Shown: positions 1 to 7,080 of the stretch, piece by piece
How the letters are laid out: each line of letters starts with the position of its first letter
How positions within the stretch are numbered: position 1 is the stretch's first letter
NCBI GenBank assembly: GCA_947442255.1
Contig: CANEVO010000044.1
Span: 1-32,065 of the forward strand
From: Opitutia bacterium
Lineage (GTDB): Bacteria > Verrucomicrobiota > Verrucomicrobiae > Opitutales > Opitutaceae
Direction: 5' to 3'
Length of the DNA stretch: 32,065 nucleotides
The notes under the pieces: model-generated
Told to the model about the DNA's origin: nothing
Database searches by the model: none
Seen by the model: the letters and a program-made list of their open reading frames with translations, nothing else
Position numbers and translations under genes: made by a program

Positions 1-183
1 ACCTCGCCCCACACCTGCAGATGATGCCAGGCGAAGCCGACGTCCTGGCCGATCACCAACTGCCGGTAGTCGCCGCGGCCGTGAGGCGACACCTGCACAG
101 TCCGGCACCCCTGGCAGGAGATAGGCACCGGCACTGATGTGGGCGGCCAGCTGCACTTTGTCTTCGATCACAAGGACGCGCAT
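1..183 (-). pseudogene. Response-regulator N-terminal fragment
   Basis: Reading leftward from an ATG at 183, the first 17 residues (MRVLVIEDKVQLAAHIS) match the start of an OmpR/CheY-type receiver: beta-1 strand followed by the acidic ED pair. After that the same frame stays open to the window edge but becomes Arg/Pro/Gly-rich and no longer resembles a receiver (no second Asp strand such as LLDVMLP). A neighbouring frame then looks more protein-like (QVSPHGRGDYRQLVIGQDVG, then FAWHHLQVWGE), but I cannot name its family. The simplest reading is a receiver N-terminus joined to other sequence by deletion or frameshift. No convincing ribosome-binding site precedes the ATG. The left edge cuts the feature, so a complete different gene cannot be excluded. 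Confidence 0.35.
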
Positions 184-336
184 GCCAGTTTGGGGGTAAT
201 ATCCACAGTCCGTCTCAAGCGCCTGCGTTGTGCGGCGAAACGACTCCCTTCGCACGCACATTTTGGCAGGCGGGTCCGGCCATTTTCCGGGAGTTCGACC
301 GCGACTGGCAAGTGCCACCGCCCAGCCCGGGCCGGG

Positions 337-1896
337 TCACGGGGCCGGGTTAACGACAATCCGGGCCGTCACGTTGGCGCCGTCCTGCTCCAACCGGGCC
401 TGGTTCGCCTGCGCGGAAAAAAGAGTGCCGTGCGAACTGGCGCCGGCGGTGAACTGCAGCGCCGCAATTCCGCTCACCTGCACCGCGCGCCCATTGGTTT
501 GGAACAGATTGCCGCCGGTGATGCGCACATCGCCGCCGGATCCGATCTTGAGCACCGGAGTCGCATCAGCCGATGCGTCGATATTATGGACGAAAACGGG
601 ACCGGTGAACTGCACGTTGGGGGCATAGACCCCGGTCATCCCCCTGGTGCCGAAGAAGCCGGTATTGGCCGCCCGCAGCCCGCCGAATTTTCCATTCGTT
701 GTGGAGATGGCAATGAAGGCGATGTCGGCGAATCCGTCGTAGGCAACTTCCGGGCGGAAGAGCGCCTGGTTGACCGCGTTGGCACGGCCCACGCTGAAAA
801 CAGACAGGTTGGTCGTCTCGTTGGCCCCGGCGAGAACGATGCCGGCATGACCCTTCATGTAGGCTGTACCTTGAAGGTAATTCAGGGGTGCCGCGGGACC
901 CGTGACGCCGTCGAGCACCAACGAGAGTGTACCGGCACCCGAGAATTCGACCTGCACGATGTCATCGTTGAGATCGATAAACGACATGCGAAGAATCTGC
1001 CCGGGATCCGCCGTCACCGACGCCGCGGCCCCTCCGAGCAGGATTTGATCGTAGGTAAAACCGGTCACTACGTGATAAATATCGGGAAACTCCTGGCCCG
1101 TCCCCACCAGTTTGTTGAGCGATTGCACCCCGACGATGGCGGTCTGCGTGGCGACCGACCCGGAGGCATTCGCAAGAGTCGCAGCATAGAGTCCCGTATC
1201 GGCGGGCATGAAGTTGGCGAGCGTCAGCGTCGCCGCCGTGGCGATGGCGAGATCGACGCCGTTCCGTTGCCACTGAACCGAGGGGGTCGGCGTGCCGCTG
1301 GCGACGACCTGCAAAGTGACGCTGGTGCCCGCATTGGCGGTCTGATCCGCCGGTTGCGTCGCAATCGTCGGCGGCGTCGGAGCGCCTCCCGTGATATTGA
1401 AAACCACATTGAGCGGACCATACGCATCGCCGGTGGCGTTGCGATTCTCATACGCGCGAATGGAGACTAAATAGCTGCCGGCCACCGTCGGCGTGCCGCT
1501 GATGGTACCGGTGGTGGCATTGACGATCCCGCTGGTGCCACCGATGAGCGCAAGGCCGGGCGGAAGCGTGCCGGTAACGCGATAGGAACCCGCCGGCGTC
1601 TGCGCGCCAGTCACGGAAAAACCGAACGCAAGTGCCGTTCCGACCGTGCCGCTGATGGGACTAGATGGACTCGAGACGAAACGCGTCGCCCCCGCCAGAC
1701 TGTGCAACGTGCCCAGTGATCCCACGGCCATGAGCGCCGAGCGCAGCACCGCACCGGCGGGTGACGTGACAATCAGATCTTCGGCGGTCGCCATCACGCG
1801 CAAAGCCGGAAGGCGCTGCAACATAACCATAAGCGCCGCTCCGGGCAGATTGAGCCAGTGGCAACGGCGAAGAAAGAAGGTGACCCGTAAAGCCAT
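337..1896 (-). CDS. Ig-like domain surface protein, 5' end probably eroded
   Basis: The frame encodes 519 residues. From about residue 75 it is a convincing extracellular protein: a putative-Ig (He_PIG-like) domain with GTVGTA and TGTISGTPTVAGSY, then an I-set-like Ig domain at about 175-255 (TIATQPADQTANAGTSVTL, VQWQRNGVDL, PADTGLYAATLANASG). About 250 residues of unassigned, beta-rich, Gly/Ala-rich sequence follow, ending in VVNPAP. The first ~70 residues do not look like a signal peptide, and no lipobox or PEP-CTERM anchor is visible. Upstream, pieces of plausible protein occur in all three frames between 1900 and 2043, interrupted by stops, so the original 5' end may be frameshifted away. 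The gene was probably a secreted or surface-exposed protein in its intact form. Function unknown. Its C-terminal ~50 residues are duplicated at 2044-2208. Confidence 0.6.
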   Translation of the reverse strand: MALRVTFFLRRCHWLNLPGAALMVMLQRLPALRVMATAEDLIVTSPAGAVLRSALMAVGSLGTLHSLAGATRFVSSPSSPISGTVGTALAFGFSVTGAQTPAGSYRVTGTLPPGLALIGGTSGIVNATTGTISGTPTVAGSYLVSIRAYENRNATGDAYGPLNVVFNITGGAPTPPTIATQPADQTANAGTSVTLQVVASGTPTPSVQWQRNGVDLAIATAATLTLANFMPADTGLYAATLANASGSVATQTAIVGVQSLNKLVGTGQEFPDIYHVVTGFTYDQILLGGAAASVTADPGQILRMSFIDLNDDIVQVEFSGAGTLSLVLDGVTGPAAPLNYLQGTAYMKGHAGIVLAGANETTNLSVFSVGRANAVNQALFRPEVAYDGFADIAFIAISTTNGKFGGLRAANTGFFGTRGMTGVYAPNVQFTGPVFVHNIDASADATPVLKIGSGGDVRITGGNLFQTNGRAVQVSGIAALQFTAGASSHGTLFSAQANQARLEQDGANVTARIVVNPAP

Positions 1897-2043
1897 AGGT
1901 TGGAGGACGCCGCCGGATCGGGGACGGTGACAAGCTTATCGCCGCACTTCGCCATAGTCGCCCAGAAAAGACTTGGCCGTGCACGTAAAAGTTCCGTGAG
2001 TAAGACGCGCCCTGCTGATCCCACGCTTCAATTGACCGCACGC

Positions 2044-2208
2044 TCAGGGTCCTGGCTTGACCACGATCTGAGCCGTCACGTCGGCACCGTTTTGCTGCAG
2101 CACCGCCTGGTTGGTTTTGGCGCCCAGCAGGTTGCCGTGGCAATCGCTACCGGCCGTAAATTTCAACTGCATGATCCCGCTCACCTGCACGGGCTGGCCG
2201 CGCCCATC
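2044..2208 (-). pseudogene. Orphan duplicate of the Ig-protein C-terminal module
   Basis: About 53 codons ending in a TGA at 2044 encode a segment clearly homologous to the last 50 residues of the neighbouring Ig-domain protein. Shared blocks are PVQVSGIMQLKFTAG versus AVQVSGIAALQFTAG, then HGNLLGAKTNQAVLQQNGAD versus HGTLFSAQANQARLEQDGAN, then VTAQIVVKPGP versus VTARIVVNPAP. The similarity starts a few bases after the DUF4266 stop codon. Upstream, the same frame runs into the out-of-frame shadow of the DUF4266 gene, so no start, signal or upstream domains belong to it. I read it as the residual 3' end of a second, paralogous gene whose body was lost, with the DUF4266 operon now abutting the break. 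Confidence 0.6.
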
Positions 2209-2224
2209 CAAGCGCCACGTGAAA

Positions 2225-2461
2225 TCAGTTGCAGCCGCAGCCGCTTCCACCGACGCCACGACCACCGGTGGCGGTCTCGCGCGAAAAATAGACGTGTTCC
2301 GCCAACGCATTGTGCAATGGATCGCGATCCGGCTTCATCGCATAATCCGTCAGAGTCGCCCGTTCCCACGGTTTCACCCGGACGAGGTTGGCGCCGGCGC
2401 AGCCGGACAGGAGCGTCGCGACCATGGCCAGAACGAGAATCGTGAGGCGGCGAATCTTCAT
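2225..2461 (-). CDS. DUF4266 small lipoprotein
   Basis: This is a 78-residue protein with a lipoprotein signal: basic n-region MKIRR, hydrophobic stretch, lipobox LSGC with Cys21 as the predicted lipidated residue. The mature part has the DUF4266 layout: a VKPWERATL block, a DPL..AL..H(V)YFS block, and a Gly/Cys-rich tail GGRGVGGSGCGCN carrying two further cysteines. Length and tail fit the family. It is the last gene of the DUF3570-apbE-thioredoxin unit, 5 bases after the thioredoxin stop. DUF4266 genes commonly accompany exactly these partners, but the family has no established biochemical function. The terminal Cys-X-Cys could be a metal ligand or a substrate of the adjacent thioredoxin; that is inference. 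Confidence 0.87.
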   Translation of the reverse strand: MKIRRLTILVLAMVATLLSGCAGANLVRVKPWERATLTDYAMKPDRDPLHNALAEHVYFSRETATGGRGVGGSGCGCN

Positions 2462-2466
2462 GAGCG

Positions 2467-2979
2467 TTAGTTTTTTTCCGCGAGGAGAGTTTCGATTTCA
2501 CGGCGGATATCCCGATCCGTGGCGTCGCCGTGAAAACCTTCGTGAATGAAACGCACTTTGCCGTCACGACCGAGGAGATAGCTGGTCGGCATCGTTGGCA
2601 CGACGACCTGCTGCACCAAGGCCTGACCGCGGTCGTGCAACGTGAAAAAGGGCGGCGTCATCTTTTTCCAGAACGCCGCCGCCGCCGCCGGTTTTTCGTC
2701 GATGCTCACCGCGGCGATGACCAAACCCCGCGAGGCATAAGCCGCGTGGATTTTCGCCATCGCCGGGAACGAGGCCTTGCACGGCGCACACCACGAGGCC
2801 CAGAAATCCACGAGCACCACCTGACCGGCGGTGGCCGGCAGTTCGCCACCGGCGAGGTTGACCACGCCGGCATTCGCCAGCGACGGGAAGGCATCGCCCA
2901 CTTTCACCTCCGCACGAGCCGGAGCGACGAATGGGCCAACCAGCACGAGGGCGAGGAGCGTCTTAATTGGAAACGACAT
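2467..2979 (-). CDS. TlpA-like periplasmic thioredoxin-fold protein
   Basis: A 170-residue protein with a Sec signal peptide (MSFPIKTLLALVLVGPFVAP, cleavage near ARA-EVKVG) followed by a TlpA/ResA-type thioredoxin domain. The active site is WCAPC at 63-67 after the strand VVLVDFWAS, and the cis-proline loop is TMPTSYL with Pro131. DGKVRFIHEGFHG matches the last beta-hairpin of the fold. It should act outside the cytoplasm as a thiol-disulfide reductase. The gene overlaps the 3' end of the FMN transferase gene by 17 bases, implying coupled translation, and is followed at once by the Cys-rich DUF4266 lipoprotein. A likely job is keeping cysteines of envelope partners reduced; the CxC tail of DUF4266 is the obvious local candidate, though this is inferred from context only. 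Confidence 0.9.
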   Translation of the reverse strand: MSFPIKTLLALVLVGPFVAPARAEVKVGDAFPSLANAGVVNLAGGELPATAGQVVLVDFWASWCAPCKASFPAMAKIHAAYASRGLVIAAVSIDEKPAAAAAFWKKMTPPFFTLHDRGQALVQQVVVPTMPTSYLLGRDGKVRFIHEGFHGDATDRDIRREIETLLAEKN

Positions 2980-3952
2980 AGTGGAAAAATCCGCGGGTTT
3001 GTGCGCGCACCTTCTCGGTGAGGATCAGGCCCTCGGCGGCGGCGGACGCCTGGATGAATTCGACGCCTTTGGGCACGCCCAGCACGAACGCCGTGGTGGA
3101 AAGCACCCCGGCCTGCAGGCAGGTGCCCGCAATCACCGTCGCCTGCACGCAACCATTGGACACCGGCCAGCCGGTGCGGGGGTCGACGATGTGCCCGTAA
3201 CGTTTTCCCGCGATCGTGAAACACCGCAGATAATCGCCCGAAGACGCCACCCCCTTCCCCACCACGCCGATGCTTCCGGCGGCGGCACCCGGCTTGAGCG
3301 GATCTTCCAAGCCGATATGCCAGGCTGGCCGGCCGGGGGGCGCCCCCACGGCCCGCAAATCATGACCGAAATCGACGAGCGCCGCGGGGATGCCGTGGTC
3401 GCCGGCGAGCTGCGCCACAATGTCGACCGCGTATTCCTTGCCGAACCCGCCGAAGTCGAGCGCCATGCCGGCTTCGGGCAGGAACACCTTGCCCGCCGCA
3501 CGCTGCACTTTTTTCCAACCGACCAAGGCGCGCGCGGCGGCAATCTCCGCGGCCTCGGGAATGCGCGGCTTCTCCGCCTTGTAATTCCACAGCTGGATCA
3601 ACGGCAGTGCCGTCGGATCGAGCACGCCCTGGGTCATGAAATGCAGTGTGTCGCAGAGCTTCAGCAACCCTTCCATCTCCGCGTCGATCTCGACCCAGGT
3701 GCGGCCGGCCGCCGCGTTGATCCGGCTGATCAGGCTGTCGGGTCGAAAGCGGGAATATTTCGCCTCGAAGGCATTCACCCAGGCGACGGCCGCCCGTTCG
3801 AAACCCGCCGCCTGCACGTCACCGCCGGGCGCGGCATATTGCACCTCACAACTCGTGCCGAGGGCCGGGAACGAGAGTTTCCGCAACGGCAGGTCCGCCG
3901 GCAGCTGAGCCGGGGCCGGCGGCGGGCGATGGGATTGGGCAACGACGGCCAT
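2963..3952 (-). CDS. apbE: ApbE-family FAD:protein FMN transferase
   Basis: The 329-residue product carries ApbE signatures: LGTSCEVQY (31-39), SRFRPDSLISRIN (67-79), the FAD-binding DFGGFGKEYAVD (166-177) and HIVDPRTGWP (254-263). ApbE enzymes cleave FAD and attach FMN through a phosphoester to a Thr/Ser in a D-x-x-[ST]-G-A-[ST] context. Here the usual ADALST metal-binding segment reads AGVLST (281-286), so the conserved Asp is Gly. No signal peptide is visible, and an in-frame TAG 12-14 bases upstream of the ATG rules out a longer N-terminus. Either the enzyme acts in the cytoplasm before export of its target or it is exported atypically. It sits between the DUF3570 gene, the probable client, and the thioredoxin gene. 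Confidence 0.9.
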   Translation of the reverse strand: MAVVAQSHRPPPAPAQLPADLPLRKLSFPALGTSCEVQYAAPGGDVQAAGFERAAVAWVNAFEAKYSRFRPDSLISRINAAAGRTWVEIDAEMEGLLKLCDTLHFMTQGVLDPTALPLIQLWNYKAEKPRIPEAAEIAAARALVGWKKVQRAAGKVFLPEAGMALDFGGFGKEYAVDIVAQLAGDHGIPAALVDFGHDLRAVGAPPGRPAWHIGLEDPLKPGAAAGSIGVVGKGVASSGDYLRCFTIAGKRYGHIVDPRTGWPVSNGCVQATVIAGTCLQAGVLSTTAFVLGVPKGVEFIQASAAAEGLILTEKVRAQTRGFFHYVVSN

Positions 3953-3973
3953 GGTGGAACAGTGGGGCTATGA

Positions 3974-3992
3974 CCGAAACCTGAAGTTTCGG
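3974..3992 (-). other. Hairpin in the DUF3570-apbE gap
   Basis: CCGAAAC and GTTTCGG form a perfect 7-bp stem with a 5-base loop in the 71-base gap between the DUF3570 stop and the apbE start. No T-run follows on the minus strand, so it is not an obvious intrinsic terminator. It could stabilise an mRNA end or attenuate the downstream genes. Confidence 0.3.
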
Positions 3993-4023
3993 CCAGCCGG
4001 GGCGGAAAAATGGAGCAGCGCTT

Positions 4024-5184
4024 TCACCAGGAGAATTTCAGGCCAAACGTGGAGATGCGGGCTTCGCAATAGGCGCTGCGCGGCGTGACACCATCGCGAC
4101 CGCGCATGTCGTATTGCTCGATCGCCGCATCGAGCTGCCACGCGTCGGTGACCTGATAGATCACCTTCAAGCCGTAGGTGTAGGTCCGCATCGCGGAGAG
4201 CCGGAAGTCGGACGAATAAAAAGGTCCCTGCCGCCGCGGCAGGCCCGACTGCGGCACCACGGCGGTGCCATCGAGCTTATAGTGGTAGAAATTGGCCGCC
4301 GTTTGCTGATAAAACCGGAAAGATGGCCGCAGAATGAACTTTTCGCCCGCGCGTTGAAACCACGCCAGATCGAGCGTGTGAGCGTCGGTGTCGTAGGTGT
4401 CGTGATAGAAGCGATAGCTTGCATCGATAGCGCCCCGCACTTCGGGAAACGCGCGGTTTAACGTCGCGAGCGCGATCCATTTGTCGCGTTCCTCCGGCCG
4501 GTTTTCCCCAAACGTGAGCGGCAGGAAAACGCCGGGAAAAATCTGGGTGTTCTTCTGGACCAGCTTGTACGGGTCGGCCAGAAATCCGCGCTGCGTTCCC
4601 CAGGTGAGATTGAAGCCGACCACGGTCCGGGGATCCAACAACTGGGTCGCGCCGACGATCACGTCCTGGGTCCGCTTCGCGCGGCGCGGCACTTGAAAGA
4701 ACACCTTGATATCGTCGTTCGTGGCCGCATAGCCGAGGAGCAAGGTGGTGTTCTTCTGATTGAAATCGGTGACCGTGTTGATCGACCAGCCGGTGGAAAC
4801 GTAGTCGCTTTCACGGCTGTTGCCGATGCCGAGCGCCACATTCACCCGGCGAAACTGGTGGGAGAAATCGGCGTTCCAAGCCTTGCGCCGTTCGTGCAGA
4901 TTCGAAAGCGACACCTGATCGCTGCCGGCCGGCGCGGGCTGTCCATTCGGCGTGGCCCCGGCGATCGCGTCGAGAATACCCTGGAATTTCAGGTGGGTAT
5001 CGGTGCCCAGATCCTGCTCGATCAGGGCCGCCTGAGTTTCAACGGCGATCCGGCCGCCGGACTCGCGGTAATCCGAATATTTATAGCTGACCGAGTTATC
5101 CGCCCACGCCGACCGCGGGGTCAGCCCCAGCAGCAGGGACGCCAGGCCGAGGGCGCGGGGTTTCGGGAATAACGCAAAATTCAT
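4024..5184 (-). CDS. DUF3570 outer-membrane beta-barrel protein
   Basis: I chose the ATG at 5184 because it gives a proper Sec signal (MNFALFPKPRALGLASLLLG, cleavage near SAWA-DNS); a start at 5238 would add 18 unhelpful residues. The 386-residue product alternates polar and aromatic residues in many short strands (e.g. NVALGIGNS, RGAIDASYRFYHD, YTYGLKVIYQ) and ends in FGLKFSW, a terminal aromatic typical of outer-membrane barrels. These features and the neighbours fit DUF3570. Near the mature N-terminus, DAIAGAT at residues 72-78 resembles an ApbE flavinylation site with Thr78 as acceptor. It is first in a unit with an ApbE enzyme, a thioredoxin and a DUF4266 lipoprotein, and is isolated from the secretion genes by a terminator. 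Its biochemical role is unknown. Confidence 0.88.
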   Translation of the reverse strand: MNFALFPKPRALGLASLLLGLTPRSAWADNSVSYKYSDYRESGGRIAVETQAALIEQDLGTDTHLKFQGILDAIAGATPNGQPAPAGSDQVSLSNLHERRKAWNADFSHQFRRVNVALGIGNSRESDYVSTGWSINTVTDFNQKNTTLLLGYAATNDDIKVFFQVPRRAKRTQDVIVGATQLLDPRTVVGFNLTWGTQRGFLADPYKLVQKNTQIFPGVFLPLTFGENRPEERDKWIALATLNRAFPEVRGAIDASYRFYHDTYDTDAHTLDLAWFQRAGEKFILRPSFRFYQQTAANFYHYKLDGTAVVPQSGLPRRQGPFYSSDFRLSAMRTYTYGLKVIYQVTDAWQLDAAIEQYDMRGRDGVTPRSAYCEARISTFGLKFSW

Positions 5185-5264
5185 CGGAAAATGTGACCGA
5201 ACGAGGAGTTCGCTAATTCGCCGGTTAGACTCCCGCAATCCGAAGAAGGTAACAATTTATTCAG

Positions 5265-5290
5265 AAAAAACGCGCCGGCGCCGGATCGCG
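5265..5290 (-). terminator. Rho-independent terminator after the T2SS genes
   Basis: On the minus strand, CGCG-AT-CCG-GCGC-CGG-CGCG folds into a 7-bp GC stem with a two-base bulge and a four-base loop, followed directly by six T. It lies 3 bases past the gspM-like stop codon and before the DUF3570 gene, so it separates the secretion operon from the flavinylation unit. Confidence 0.6.
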
Positions 5291-5293
5291 CTC

Positions 5294-5836
5294 TCAGCGC
5301 ACGACTTCAACGGATGAAACGGTGGCGACAAACGTGACCTGACCGGGGTTGGCCCGATTGGGCACCAGCTGGGCCTGCACGAGAGCGACGTAGGGCGAGC
5401 GCTGCTGCAGGGCGAAGTAAAACTTTTTCAGCGGCTCCCACTCCGCATTACTGATTTGGAAACGGACGTTGTTGACGGCGAGCTGGCCGTTGGTCTCCGG
5501 CGGCGACGGCGGATCCTCGCGCAGATTCCGGCCCAACCCGGCCTCCGATGCCAGTTGCTGGATCGTCGTGAAGAGCCGCGTGCCATCGAGCGTCTTCGAA
5601 GGTTCCAGCTGGGCGGCGGCCTTGCGCGCCGCCTCCTCGATCCGCGGCTTGTCCCGCAGGTACTGCTCCTGCTCGTTGAGCGCGACTGTCGTGGTGCGCT
5701 GCAGCCGCCAGAACCGGCCGGCCTGATCGCTGAAATGCGAGATCCAGATCACGAGGCCGATCCCGGCAAAGGCCACCAGCAGGATTTTTTCGCGCAAGGC
5801 GCGACTGAGAAACTGGGCGCGGATGGCGCGGATCAT
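5294..5836 (-). CDS. gspM: Type II secretion GspM/PilO-like protein
   Basis: The 180-residue protein has a short cytoplasmic N-terminus, one transmembrane helix (about residues 19-35, ILLVAFAGIGLVIWISH), a charged coiled-coil-like stretch (LNEQEQYLRDKPRIEEAARKA...) and a small alpha/beta domain. That layout is typical of GspM or PilO, which pair with GspL/PilN in the inner-membrane platform. It overlaps the gspL-like gene by four bases (ATGA) and is the last gene before the terminator. Sequence similarity in this family is weak, so the call rests on architecture and position as much as on motifs. PilO-like is an equally fair label. Confidence 0.75.
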   Translation of the reverse strand: MIRAIRAQFLSRALREKILLVAFAGIGLVIWISHFSDQAGRFWRLQRTTTVALNEQEQYLRDKPRIEEAARKAAAQLEPSKTLDGTRLFTTIQQLASEAGLGRNLREDPPSPPETNGQLAVNNVRFQISNAEWEPLKKFYFALQQRSPYVALVQAQLVPNRANPGQVTFVATVSSVEVVR

Positions 5837-6996
5837 ACGGAGGGCGTGGGCTTCACCGCGCCCGGTTTGAAAGTCACCACGAGTTCAAAAACCGCGCGAT
5901 CACCCTGCGACGGCCGCGGGTTCACCTTCACGTCCTCGCATTCCGGCAGGTTCTTGATCTGCGTCTGATAGACGTTGATTAACGCCGCGTTATTCGTGTT
6001 GGTCTGCACCTCGATGTAGAGCGCGTACAGTCCGCCGGAAGGACGGGTTTCCGCACGCGTCAGCATGATCTCGCCGGGTTTCCACTTGTTGTCAACGCCG
6101 ACCAGCTTGGTCACCATTTCGAGCGGCAGGAGACGCTGGTTGGCCAGTTCATCGATTCGCTTGGCGAGCGTCTGGGAGGTCTTGATTTTTTCGATCAGCG
6201 GCTTGCGCGCGTTGAGCTGGGTGACGCGAACGTCCTGCCACTTCCGGGCGCCGAAGAGGGTGACTTCGCCCAGACCGAGCACCAGCAGCGCGGCGGCGCA
6301 TCCCAACGCGACCCGCCAGAGGATAACGTCGCGCTGGCGGGCGCTGCGCAACAGGGCGAGTTCACCCTTGTCCCGCACATCGAGGGAAGCCGCCGTGGCT
6401 TTCGGCTGGCGCGAAACGAAATCTCCCGAGCGAAAGCCAATTTCACCGTCGCTCCGGGATGCCTCGGGCACCGGCCAAGCGGCCAGATCGATCACCGTCT
6501 TGCTGCCGCCCATGGCGTGGAGCAACGCCTCGCGCACCCGAGCCCGGTCCTCGTCCGGCGCTGCGGGATCGAGCGCCCGGGACAAAACCCTCGCCGGGAC
6601 CGCCGAGGATTCCCAATACACGGCCGTGATCTCCGTGGCCGTCGTGAGAACAACCGTGGTCGCAGGTTCGACCGCTGCGCCAAAAACCGCCGCGGCGGCG
6701 GGAATGACCAATTCGGCGTCCTGCCACGCCGCGGTCTGATCGGCCGTAAAGCGGCGGCGGTAGGCCGCATAAACAAAGGCATGCAGGGCGCCCGGCACCC
6801 AATACCACCCGTAAAAAAGCTGGGGCAAGGGAAACGGCGCCATGATCTCCAAGGCCAGTTCCACCTGGGCCGCCGCTTCCGCAGCCGTTGCGCCGGCCGT
6901 GATCGGCACGGCGCGGGAAAAAAACAAGGCGTCCGACAACAAGGCGACCTTGGGCGGCGGCGGCCCGGCGCGGAGAAAACTAAGAGGCGAGGCCAT
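5833..6996 (-). CDS. gspL: Type II secretion GspL-like protein
   Basis: I start at the ATG at 6996; a TTG two codons upstream is the alternative. The 387-residue product has an N-terminal ~220-residue cytoplasmic part consistent with the actin-like (PilM/GspL) fold, one transmembrane helix at about 225-248 (VILWRVALGCAAALLVLGLG), then a coiled coil and a periplasmic ferredoxin-like domain (LYALYIEVQTNTNNAALINV, DRAVFELVVTFKPG). GspL links the cytoplasmic ATPase to GspM. It overlaps gspM by four bases and lies 84 bases after gspK. The N-terminal half is divergent and Ala-rich. A PilM-PilN fusion is the related alternative. Confidence 0.75.
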   Translation of the reverse strand: MASPLSFLRAGPPPPKVALLSDALFFSRAVPITAGATAAEAAAQVELALEIMAPFPLPQLFYGWYWVPGALHAFVYAAYRRRFTADQTAAWQDAELVIPAAAAVFGAAVEPATTVVLTTATEITAVYWESSAVPARVLSRALDPAAPDEDRARVREALLHAMGGSKTVIDLAAWPVPEASRSDGEIGFRSGDFVSRQPKATAASLDVRDKGELALLRSARQRDVILWRVALGCAAALLVLGLGEVTLFGARKWQDVRVTQLNARKPLIEKIKTSQTLAKRIDELANQRLLPLEMVTKLVGVDNKWKPGEIMLTRAETRPSGGLYALYIEVQTNTNNAALINVYQTQIKNLPECEDVKVNPRPSQGDRAVFELVVTFKPGAVKPTPSV

Positions 6997-7080
6997 GGGC
7001 AAAAGGTGTGGGCGGCGCTGAGCGGGTAGCGAGGACGAAAGGCGGGGCCAAGCGGGCGGAGGGTTCGTTAGGATCGCGGC

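Noticed and set aside
139..1470. Long plus-strand ORF of 443 codons opposite the Ig-domain gene
   Set aside because: Composition is Arg/Gly-rich with no domain; it is the antisense shadow of a GC-rich gene with recognisable Ig motifs.
2831..3973. Plus-strand ORF of 380 codons opposite apbE
   Set aside because: Arg/His/Gly-rich antisense shadow; the minus strand has conserved ApbE motifs and operon spacing.
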